This document shows, one piece after another, positions 14,401 through 27,300 of a stretch of 59,764 nt of DNA. This DNA comes from Lingula anatina. Its lineage: Eukaryota; Brachiopoda; Lingulata; Lingulida; Lingulidae. The stretch covers positions 1,292,373 to 1,352,136 of the forward strand of contig NW_019774180.1 of assembly GCF_001039355.2 (NCBI RefSeq). The letters are read 5' to 3'. The position numbers were made by a program, and so were the translations under genes. Below the pieces are notes generated by a model. It worked only from the letters and a program-made list of their open reading frames with translations, did not search any database and had not been told where the DNA came from. Positions within the stretch are counted from its first letter, which is position 1, and the number at the start of each line of letters is the position of its first letter.

Positions 14401-17400
14401 TACTTTATTGGCAAAATGCATCCTATACTGATAAATAGAGTGGGTAAATCTCAAATGAGAATATCTTAAATATGCTTGTGCCATTATGTTACAAATGAAT
14501 ACTAATTTCCTAAAAGGCATTACTCACATGTAACAAACTGGTTAAATGTCAGCTAAGTTAATGGCAACAATGATTAAAGGTACATTTGAAGCGAGCATTG
14601 GTGAAGCGTGGTTTCTCAGTAACACACATATATACCACTTCTACTAGTTTTTTATACAGATGCAGCTTTATGTTTAAAAAAAGTTTATTGATGCGATAGC
14701 TGCACTTAAACAAGTTGACTATTAGTAGCATAATCAGGGCACTGACCTAGCTCCATGCCCATTCCCATAGATTTTAGATCGGTCTATCCCTGTGGGGAGT
14801 CTCACTAGATTAGTCAGTTCCGCCTACTAAAAGCTGTAAGAGGGTAATTAACTATGGTGCGCGCTCGGCTGACTGCAATTTAGCGTGAACCCCCAGGGAG
14901 TTAGGTTGATCTAAATCTAAATCTCTGGATCGATCTAAATCTCTGGGAATGCACCCAAAGAAGCACATATAATTTGTTTTCTTTGTGCTGTTTGCACTCT
15001 ATCTGTACCTTCGGAATAGTGGACCTATCGAACAGCAGACCTTCCCAGTACCAAACCCTCATCTTATAAAAGCACACCCTCTCATGCAAGTCAAATAAAG
15101 TCAACATGCAATGGGATAAATCAAATAAATCACTCGATATGCCCATAAAAGACCTTTAGACCACACCTTCTTTAAATTTTTGGCAGTAAATCTGACATAT
15201 TTATCTGCCCTGTTTATAAATAGCACAGAAAGCAAGCAGAAAAATCCATTAAAATACCATTTTTTGCGTAATATAAAACAAGTCTTAAGGTATTTCTCTA
15301 AGTTACACAATTTGAAAATACATAGTGGCATTTGGTCATCATTTGTTGTGAAAATTGACTTTAAATGATCCCTTAAATAAATCTACAAAAAAACTAAACT
15401 ACCATATAACAGAATTAAATATAGTAGCTAGATTAAATTAGCAAATTAATGAACAAACAAACCAGAAAAGTGAGGCAAACAAAGTATATTAAGTTTAAAT
15501 GGCCATTGTGAAAATGAGAGAGAGAGAGAGAGAGAGATCAAACTCATGCACTTTTGACGAATTTCTTTTTCTGCAGATTACACACCCTGCATTTTTTTCA
15601 GTAGTTATTTCAGTTCATGTCTTAAAATCATTGCTTATTTATTAGTACATATACTGGAAGTCATTTGCAACGGGTGATCATGCACAATCCATTTTTCAAT
15701 AAGTCACTATTCCTATGGGGTGCAAACCAAATTTGCTGTAACGCAGGAAGTAGCTAATGAATCACAAGGTCTCCTGGGACAGCTCCATTCTCTCTACGCA
15801 GATATAAATCAGATTACTGTAGCTGTGAAATAGATGAGGTCTTTTCTGGTTATTATCACTACAAGGTTAACCAAATGTTTTTCATCTATTTGTCATCATT
15901 TTCATGCATATGTTCTATCACTTAAGCAAATGGACTATTACTTTTATTTTACAATAACATTCCCCTTCCATAAATTCTTAATATTATTATGATAAACAGA
16001 ATGCCTTAGCCTCAATGACATCAAAAACAAATTTTTCGTTGCATTTCTGGAAGAAATTTGATTGCAATATCAAGATTTTAAGAAAAAGGTGCACATGGAC
16101 TGATATGAGAACCTTAGCTAATTTGTGTTTTATAAAAAATTTCAATTTAATAATTTAATTAAATTTAATATTAAAAAGCATAAAAAGGTTGCTTACCCGA
16201 TTTTTCAACCTGACCAAATTGTAATTGTCTTGATATCATTTTAACTCCTGGTGGTGACAGTAGTTAATTTAGTGTGTCAATTATGTTTATTGTAGGCTAA
16301 TTGTTTCAAAAATGCTCAAATACAGACCAATAATGCTAAGGATGTAGTGGTCTGACAAAAAAAATACCAGTTACTGGCACCATATAACTGGTTTAACATT
16401 ATAAATGTGAAAACACACCTTACAAGCCAGAGTAATAAAGAATGCTTACCCTAGCATGTTCAAATAAGCCTGTTGTCATTACAATGCAATGAGAGCGCTC
16501 CTGCCATACCATGCGCCAAAAGTCTCCAACAGTCTTCTGGGTAGGTCCTAAAGGAGGATAATAACTTTAAGAAAACACGAGCTTAAACATAACACATTCT
16601 CAAAAGTGTACAATCTTAATCATATCTTATCATTCTAAAACATGTTTTCTATTGTGATAGAAATTTCACGTAAAATTAGCAAACAGCTATTCAAAAAATT
16701 ACCTTGAGCAGCAATGTAAGCTTTGGCTTTATTGTAGCCCTGAAAATTAAAAATAAACTTACTATAAATTCATATTTCAGAATCTATAGAAAACTTCTAA
16801 CTTCCAACAATTCAAATAAATTTCAATTCAATTTTGGTTTCAGCTTTGGTACTGTTACTATTAGGTTTGGTTACCTAACAATTTATTAAATACCAAAATG
16901 ATTTAATCGAGCTCATTTTATTATATCAATGCAGAGATTATATAAAAAACTTACATCTATATAGGTAGCATTGATGTACTCTGTGTCAGGATCATCTGAC
17001 AATGGTTCCAACACAACACGGTTGAAGTCATCTAGAAAAGAAGTGTCTGCTGTAAAAACTTCAACAACAACTTTGATTAACATAAGAAAAAAATCTAATA
17101 TTGGATGAATTTATTAAGTTACAATCCTACTATCTTCAACATGGAAATGAGTATCAGTGACCCCATGGGTTTCATGATCACTTCTATAATAACATACTAC
17201 TTGAAGAATTAGGGGCCCATTTCACAAAGCTGCCGTTAGCTAGAATAATTAACAAAATAATTATCTCGCTAACCAGAAGACTTAACGATTTTCAAATGAT
17301 GTTTCTCTAATGTATTGCCACTTGGACTGCAAAGGAACATATACTATGAGGTCGTCGTAAAGGATCTCAGTCACCCTTTCTACTGCTTTTCTTGTCACAG

Positions 17401-20163
17401 ATAAGTGGATCCTTTCATAAATTTCACCATTGTTCATACATTCTAATATATTCTGCCTCTGATGAAAGTGTCGTAGTCTCCGTTGCTGTCTGGCGGCAAG
17501 GATGGCAAGAAAAAAAGCCGCCATTTGCTTACAAAGACAGATGTCAGAAAACAGTAACTATAAGCATTATTTCTATTTCATTTATTATGCATGCGTATGG
17601 TAAAACTCTAGGGTTTGTGAGTGGTCTGACCACTAATTAAATAGCCATGTTAACAACGAGACAATAACAAACGAGAGAACTAGCGATAGCTTCGTGAAAG
17701 GGTACTCATAACTAACGAGAGGCTAACAAGCGATTGTTAACTAATGCCAACTTTGTGAAACAGGCCCCAGAATATTACCTCTCTAACTTAAATTGGTTGT
17801 GCAGTTATAAAGTAAAACATGCAGTTTAAAAAACTGATAAGAAAAAAACAGCATTTCCAGAAAACCAATGTTTCTGACCACGTCCATTATTGCCAAAGCT
17901 TGTGTGGGAATATTAATTCACACGGTTCCTGTGATGCTACACCAGGCATGTAATAAAGCAGTGAGAGCAATAAACACATCATAAATCAAGCAAATCAATG
18001 ACCTCCATTTGAACCATATCAGTTTTCTATATCTTTTATTCCCTGAAATTATTCATTATGAAAACTCACTTATTTCCACCACTAAGCTCATTGAAAGCTG
18101 CAATTAACAGTGGTTTTATTTAACATTAAGCTGCAACCAAGCATACTGATCTGTCAATGTCAGCTTTATAAAATGGTCAAAATTGTCAGCCAGATGAAGA
18201 TGCTTTGAATTGATGTGTGCAAGTAAAAAATTAATGTGCAAATGGCTGAAGTGAAAAAAAGACAAATGAGTGACAAATTGGACCTCAATAACATAGTACA
18301 ATATTCTTTTAACTGTGAGTGCCTGAATACAAATGTGTGTACATGTGCATGTGTACTTTTGTGCACATACCCGCACACTCATGCATGCACAGGCACATAC
18401 ACAGGGATGTGAACTGCAGACAAGAAAGGAAGGAGAAAATTTGCCAATTAAAGGTCTAGAGAATAAAATTTAAAAAATGTCAAAATAGCCCTGAACAAAT
18501 TTTTAGTTCTTGGATTGATTTCTAGTGCAGTATCTTTGCAAAGCAAGGCTCAGTTATATCATGTGTTTATATGAACTGTACATGTAAAACATGAGCATAA
18601 GGTATAAGCTCAGGACCAAGGCANGTACGCTAGGGCAACATTGCCGACTGATCTTTACATCTTTACAAGCGCGAGAATAGCCCGGTGGCCGATTTTAAGG
18701 TGTACGAAATTCACGAAATCAAGATCGCGCAAAATTGCTTACTGGCCGAAATTCATGGTTCAGAAAAAACTCCAGACGGCCGATTTTAAGATAGTTCGAA
18801 ATTCAAGAGCCGTTCGAAATTCATGGCACTTTACCGTAGTACAATATTCTTTTAACTGAGAGTGCCTGAATACAAATGTGTGTACATGTGCATGTGTACT
18901 TTTGTGCACATACCCGCGCACTCATGCATGCACAGGCACATACACAGGGATGTGAACTGCAGACAAGAAAGGAAGGAGAAAATTTGCCAATTAAAGGTCT
19001 AGAGAATAAAATTTTAAAAATGTCAAAATAGCCCTGAACAAATTTCTAGTTCTTGGATTGATTTCTAGTGCAGTATCTTTGCAAAGCAAGGCTCAGTTAT
19101 ATCATGTGTTTATATGAACTGTACATGTAAAACATGAGCATAAGGTATAAGCTCAGGACCAAGGCACCCACTCAGAATCAGAAACATCACAGACAACCAA
19201 AATAGTTAACAGAAATTAGAGATTGGTATACTGTATTCTACAGCGGTGCCTCCTTGGATTAACCACCATTCACTAGAGAATATAAGTAAACTGATACCTG
19301 AGGCATCCTGCTGAGCTGGTGACTGGCTTAAGATATTGACTGGCTGTGACATTATCTGAATCTGGACAGTGATAGCTAGGTAAAGAGTCTATATAGAAAC
19401 CCAGTAACATTTCAACCACCCCCAAAATTAATTAGCTAGCTTACCTAGCCATTTAGAGAACTTACGTGGTACCACTTCTGGACTGGCGTTCTTGGCTCTG
19501 TTGATGGGACGTAGGGCTGCTTCACTGGCATAGTCGTCTTGAAACCTCATCAAAGCCTGCAAATGTTTTATATTGGAATGGTTAAAATGATAACACTCAA
19601 CACTTCAGTGTTCATGCAGAAAAAGATAACTCGTTAAAGAAATGTGTAAGTCCCTCGAATATTAAATTTGTATTATAAAATACATCTGGCCATAGTCAAA
19701 TTGTTAATTGGCCTTTCTAAGATAGCCCCCCCTTCCCACTCTTGTGCAGAAACTTAATTTTTATTATAGATTGCAAAACTGTATGTGAGTGTACTTGTAT
19801 TGGGCCCCTTGTATTCAGTAAAATTTAATACTGGCAACTTCTGCAAAAATGTCTGTGTGCTACTACAATGGAAAGTTATTAGAGTTATACTGAGGCATAA
19901 CCAGATGTGACAGTTGAAAAGGATAAGAAGTGAAATATAATACTGCAGGGAAATAACAGGTGATTCTGAGCAGAAAGAGGGAGAGTGATGATATTGATGA
20001 TAATGTTAAAAATATTTGAACGAAATCCAACAATCCATGAACTTAAAATCTGCCTATCATTAATTCACTAGTATCTGCACCTGGCGAACAGAACAAGCAC
20101 ACTCAAGAACAACAAGTTCCAAATATACTGACAAAAAAATAATAATAAAATAAAATAAAATAA

Positions 20164-20206
<43 letters not shown>

Positions 20207-23200
20207 TAAAGAAACACAAATTGGGACAAAAGTCTTATCGAATTCAATTGTCCACAATCAATGCTAGTGGCCTTTGGAATAAAAAAACCAAGTTAAGGAG
20301 ACCAAATTCCATGTTGACATCATGCCATAGCTATCTGATCTGGACAGGGGTAGTGTCATTGCCCATTGCCATTGGCACAGTATCATGGTTTGGGCAGGCA
20401 TAAGGGGTAATTTCCAGACACTCACAGTGATATTGATATTGCAGTGATTGGTGAAAATGCAACTGGCCAGGATAACTGTTGTGCCATTCATGCATCAACA
20501 CCCAACCCTACATTTGCTCCAGCAGGACAACACCCATCCCCATACTGCCAGGGTAACACAGACATAGTTGCAGCAGATCCAGACTTCTGCATGCAGCCAG
20601 TGTTTAGTCCCAACATGTCTCCCATTGAGCATGCTTGGGATGAACTGGGCAGATGACTTCATAACCACCAGCCATAGCCTACCACTGCTATAGAGTTAAG
20701 AGCTGTACTTGTGGATGAATTGAGAAGGATGACCCGGGTCCACATTCGAGGTCTGAACAGTGCATGAGGAGGGCACTATAGCATGTAATGCAGCTGGGGG
20801 AGGGGGCACACATGTTACTCAGCAATATACTACATATTAACCAATGCTATTGTATGAAAAAATTATATCAAAATCATAAACATAAAACTTGCATTTCTTT
20901 TTTGGCTAGTTTATATCACTACATAGAGCAAACATTTAACTTGATACAAGCTGCTATTGCCAAGGCTAGGATTAGAATCATTTGGCTAAGTTTTTGCTGT
21001 CAAAAAGGAAACAATGAATCAAAGTTTCTTTCCTCCTCAGTCCTGAAAAAAATCAATATCTGTCTCAAGTAGCCCAACCCACAAGCAGCTGTACATGTAG
21101 CTGCCACTCCTGATTGCTAACAACTCTATCAGCTCCTCTGATTAATTAATTCCCACATAAATTCAAGTTCTAACATTTTTAGGAAGACAAATGTAAGCAC
21201 TAAATAAACAAACAAACAGATATCAATGAATGTAAACACTCGTTATGACAAGCAATTTCAACCTAACTGATAACAAAGTCATCCAAAAAGTGAATTAAGA
21301 CACTCATTTATGACCGTAAAACATGCAACTTTTTAAGTCTTTTAACTTGGGTGGTCCATGTGATTCATCTAAAAAGACCTGATTAGGATAAAATCACCAT
21401 AGGGTGCCCATATAACATTACGGGACTATCCCAATTCTTATGGCAGTTGGTAGTGGGTCATCAGAGGGATCAGATATGCACCTTATGAGCTAATCACATT
21501 CAGACTTACTTCCACTGATACCAAAATCCTAAAGAAGAGATGTTTTACCAACCAATGCAACTATTCCAAAATCTTATTGCAATTGTGGGACAACAGAGGG
21601 ATTAGATGTGCTCCCTATGGGCTAATCACACTCAGACTTAATTCTATTGATACTGAGACCCTACAGAAGGGATGTTTTATACTATAAGAAATTCAATCTT
21701 GAACTGAATATTCAAATATGACAACATAAGGGACGGATGACTGGCACAGTTAGGAAACGTCTTTTTTCACTAAAATTACCTGAATAATATTGTAAGCCAG
21801 ATAAATAGGCAGCTAGCTAAGGCTGTCATTCAAATGGCAATTCTACCAACCAATTTTCCTTTGTGAATCTACCTTCTAAAAACTTTCCCAGCTACATCAA
21901 TTAGATAACTTCATTGATCTTTACCTGAGACACATTCTCTATAAATTACCATTTCCTTTGAGGATATAACCTTCATCTATATTTTGCTTCTTAAATGGAG
22001 ACTATTATATTTCATGAAGTTAAGTGTCATCAATCACCATGATGCAATCAGCCATATACCCACATCAATCGAATCCAAATCCCTCTGATGGTGGTACAAT
22101 TTCAAGTGAGCATGCAATATCTAAAACATCATTTTGACATCAGTCATCATTATGACATCATTTCTTTTTACTTTTGTTAAGTAATACAGTGATTAACTTT
22201 TCAAAAATTTCTGAGGGATAACGGCTTTTTGCCAGCTGGTTAAGTTAAGGAGTAGAGTTTTCTGCAAGTTTACAGATGCATCATATAGTTATCTAAAGAA
22301 ATGTATATACACTGTCTGTAGCTTTGATCATTTGAAGTATTGGAAAATTATAGACAATTGCTGGATCTTTATTTCAACCAATACATGTGTATCACCATTT
22401 TAATTAAGAGATCAGACAGACTACCATACATCTTGTTAAGTGACATCAACTGATGCGAGACCAAAACCCTTTATAATTGTGCTCCCCATATACACTCTAG
22501 ACTACTAAACATGACTATTAGTTGGCTTTCTTAACATCATTTTGTCTTTACCATACACGTATTATGCACGTGTAGCTTATAGAAAGGCTTTTCTGCATTT
22601 TTTTGTAAATAACAATATATGCCCATTGAATTTTCCAATTCTCTTATCATTCAGTTCAGAAATAAATAACTTTTTATTTCGCCGACAACGCGTTCAACAA
22701 GAGCCGATGTATTTTCTTCTTCGTATGTCTCTGTTGATCTTGATAATATGAGCCCCGTTTGTACAAATCAGTAATACGTATACGGGACTGGATACATAAT
22801 AATAAAAATTTTATTAACGTCTCACGTTAAAAAAATAGAACCCACCCTACTAAGGGGTTATGAGAGACTAAAACCTGTGATAGGCCTACTACATTTAAAA
22901 TGATCACTTATCAATAAAACACACACAAAAAGGATATTACATACAAAACTTTTCAAACATTCTCTTTGTTGTTACACAAAAAGTCGTGAAAGTTCTTGAA
23001 TTTTTTGTAAGTAGAATCCCCTTGTAAAACTTCACAGCTTTTACTTTCTTTTTCCATAATCTCATGCTTAAAGTCTTTTCTTTCTTTTTAGACCCCTATT
23101 CTTCAATTTTTTCTTCAGATCTTTATCATGTTTTTTTTTTCGCATTGTTTACCCCCGTGTTCTATTTGCTGATAGTTCGTTATATCCGTTGATTAACTAA

Positions 23201-24249
23201 GCATTTCTGTTTTTTATTAAAGCACCGTTGATCTCCTAATATTATAGTTTTTCTTCCCGCCTTCGAAATGTTCAGCGCAAACACGGTGCCCTGCTTTTGA
23301 TTCAAACCTGCTATATTTTCCTTTCTTTCTACCATATTTTTCATTCTAACGGGTTTGTTGGGAACTTATTAAACCTCATGTGTCGATCTCGCTTACTGTT
23401 ATATTAGCAGTGGGACAAAAAGCACGTAAATCCAGCCATGGTTTTTAGCACCACTGTAAGTGTTTCGACATATCAGGACTCCCCTACCCACAATGCAATT
23501 TCCATTTCCGGATAAGATGAAAAAGGTCTATACAAACTGATATCTTATGTTTCTGCATGCCTCATGTCCTTGAACTGAGTTTAAATTGTGAATGCATAAC
23601 AATTTGCCGACAAGGTAAAAAAGAAACTACTAGAAGCTTTGTAAAAGCAGAACTCACTTTTCTGTGAAAAACAGCTTAATTTACTGACAGGTAAAAAGGA
23701 ACTATTAACCTAAATGCAAATACCTTCAAAGAAAGATATGGTACCACTGTGTATGTTTTTGTAAACTGTATCATCACTCTCAATTATAGAGAAGAATTAC
23801 CATACAACCTTATCTCACTAAGGCAGATGAAATTTACACTCTCCCACAGCAGCTCCACAAGATACAGTAGATATAGATTTTGGTAAATGTTTCGATGCAA
23901 CAGCTTTATCCAAAGAAAAACTCAGAGGGAAAAGATCTGGCCTATAGATGAGATAAATTTAGATCATTAAACAATACACAAAAACAATATTTTGGAAAAT
24001 ATAATCAAGTTGGGCAATTAGTACTTCCAGATAGCAACAATCACTTGAAAAAAACAACACAAAGTACCAGTTGCAGCTCTTTCTTTTTTTTCAAAGATCA
24101 AATAAAAAAGGGCTAAGTACTACCCAGTACCATACCAATATAACCCAACAGAATTACCAGTATTGATATAATTGTCAGAAGAAATTACCCAATTGCCTGA
24201 GAAAATCAGCTTACATGAAGTATTGATTAGCTGGTCCCTGCAAAACCAA

Positions 24250-24300
<51 letters not shown>

Positions 24301-27300
24301 GCACACGAACACACACACTTAGTTATATAAGGGTGATATACTTGTGTGAATATCTTGATACCAAATGTTGCATTTTTCTTGCAATATATAATACATAATT
24401 TCACAATTTCAAATGTGGTTCATACCACAACTTTAAGGCTTCGTTCACATGGAAAGTCTATTTTCTAAAAATCTATTTTCTATTTGTGGTATCTTATGAT
24501 CACAGTCTGTGCCCTGAATATCCCGCGGCGTAATTACTGGCAGCGCGAGCCAGTTACTTATACAAAGCTGTAATTAATTCTCGGTTGTGCTCACATTCTA
24601 TAAAATCTCATCCTCCGTTGCCGCATCGCTTGCCATCGGATCATGACGGTTGCACTCGTATCTGTCGTGTGTATAGCTTCTTCATCTTCTTCGTCTTGTT
24701 GTTGCAAAAAATCGACAAACACATTTTTCAAAGCAACCGCGACCGCCATTAACTTTCTAACTTCCTACTGCCCATGCGTCAAGGTATCAGAATCTCCTCC
24801 GAGCACAGCCAAGAATTAATTACAGCTTTGGAAGTAACTGGCTCGCGCTGCCAGAAATTGGCTGCGGGATATTCAGGGCACAGACCATGATCACAAGATA
24901 TACGGCAAATAGAAAATAGATTTTTAGAAAATAGACTTTCCATGTGAATGAAGCCTAAGAATACATGCAAAAGGCATTCAAGGAATTCTGTAGTGCTTAT
25001 TCCATTACCATATACCATGAAAAGAACAGGATAAATAATGTTCAAAAAGGGTATTCTCTCTGTCTATAAATTAATATTGACAAATTTTTATTTATTTTTT
25101 TAATTCAAATATTTTTCAAGGACTAAAATGATGGAATACTAGCCCTTTTCAAAGCTAATAACAATATGAAGTACTTTTCAAGGTCAAAAATTTCAAGGTG
25201 CCAAGCTAAGTCCAAGCACTTTTCAAGCCTATCTAAACCTTGACCACATACAGGAGCCACCACTAAAAAAGCTCAAGCCTGTACATACATATTTATAAAC
25301 AAAGTAAATACCTATCAACAGTACATACGGATGGAGATAAAAAAAAATGAATAAAGACATATTGTTAACTTAGTAAGGTAATTTTACATTAACATAAAGA
25401 TCTTTAAATTCTTTCCAAGTACAGAAAAAAAAAATAACGGGAAATGAAACAAATTTCAGCTTAAAGAGAATAAAATCTCTGCAAGATATGGACAATAATG
25501 TTGCTGATCCCGACCTGTAAATAAAGGACTAAAATTGGGGTTTAAAGCAGCTTGGCTATTCTCAATCAATATATTTGATTGGTAAGCAAGTGGCTGACCA
25601 ATCTTCCACAGAGTGAGAAAGAGAGAGGCAACATATGTGGAGTGATATTCTCCCTGGACCACTCCAATGTAAAATGCCCAGCCAAGCCTGGCACAATTAT
25701 CATCAATTTGTGAGCTGCTCTAAAACACTCGCAAATCTTCTTAATGGTTCTGCTGACCAACTATACTTGATTGTATTTAGATATATATTTGTTTTGTATC
25801 ATTGCAAAAAATGACCTAGCAATTAAATGATCTGAAATAGAATTCATGGTCACAATTGAAACTGTGATTTTCCTTTATGTTTGTCACATATTTCTGTCTG
25901 TGAAGTGAAAATGTTTCTTATATCAAACATTACTTGTGCCATGCAGTGTATGCATGGTTTATCTTTAACCTTGAAAAACTGTGCAAATATCTTTAAAGCA
26001 TTTGTATTGTAACCTCCCTAAATAGATTAGGATGGATAAAAGCACTCAGCTTCTGTTCTTCTATTTGCATTATTGATGAGAGAGGGAAAATATGAGAATT
26101 ACAACATCTGGGTTCTTTGAAGTTGGGCCCAGAATAATAATCAACTGTTTGGGGTGTTCTTTGTCTTAGTTTGAAAAAAAAAACTTCAATAAATCATAAA
26201 TGCCAAGATTTACACAGTTTTCCACATAAAAAGTGCTTTTTAAGGATCTGTATTATTTAGCACTGAATTTCATATTCTAATAAATGGAAAGATCAAGTAA
26301 GAGATAAAGTAATGACATTGTTATTCACATGCATTTAAGATTCTGATATTGCCAAGCTAAACTGGCATTCTGAATAGCAGACAAAAACTATATTCGTACT
26401 AGCACAAATTCAGACAAAAAACAGCCAGAAATCATTAAAATAAGTAAACCAAGATACACAAGGTCAATTTGAATGATTGGGTCTGGCAGAAAGGGTAGGG
26501 GCTATTTTCTCAATATGAGTATTGTCAATTATCAGTGGATTTGCAGCCATTTAAAGGAATCTGAAGACAGGTATGTGTAATATGATCTTTTTTTTTTACT
26601 CATCAGCAAAATAAGGAACAAAATTTAATTTGCCATCATGCAAGTGTTTAATATGGAATAATCAATCAGAAAAAATCTTTTTTTTTTTCTGTATTTTTCT
26701 GTATTACACATCTTCAGCATAGGGAGATTACATGATTTGTGATGTATTTTCACAACATTACTGCATTCATTATTATAATATTGTAATCCCCTTATCACAT
26801 GCAGAAACAAAGGGCAAAACCTTAAAAATAAATTACATGAACACAAGGCTACCAAAATAAAGTGAATCTTTGATGGAGAATATCTCTTCCTTCCTCTCAG
26901 CTTTTGTAAAAAAAAATGCATGTACATGCACACACAGGCACATACACAGATTCAGTGAGAGAAATAAAGCCAGTCTTTTGGCTTCCCATGTACCTTCTCC
27001 CACTGCCCTTAAATGCCCATACCTTAGAAAAAAATCTGAATCCATGCCTGCATGCTCAAAATTTTATACTGGAAGTTGTGAAAGTATTCTCAAATCTTTG
27101 TTAAATGCATTTATTATGGATTTTATCAAGTGTTTCTTTTTAAGTTCATCTTAGTGGGGAAGGGGGGGGGGGGGAGAAAAAATGCCTTTGAATGGTTGCA
27201 TGTTATATTTTGATTTCTCAGACACTAATGCCAAAAGGGAATATAGGTACTCATGCAACCCACACTTGGAATAAGCTAGCTTCCGTATTTGATAAAAAGA

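Larger units (their letters stand above)
13432..16449. other. Intron within D1
   Basis: A 3-kb intron with no supported coding sequence. It contains the short repeat element at 14758-14956 and an (AG)n run at 15515-15537. Confidence 0.8.
19557..25779. other. Long intron upstream of the first D1 exon, unique part
   Basis: No supported exon. It contains an AAT-rich microsatellite, the Tc1 remnant, a 132-bp tandem duplication, an AT microsatellite and a Harbinger-like element, each listed separately. The rest is AT-rich sequence in which I see nothing. Confidence 0.75.

Noticed and set aside
20060-20257. Poly-Tyr ORF
   Set aside because: It is a translation of the AAT microsatellite.
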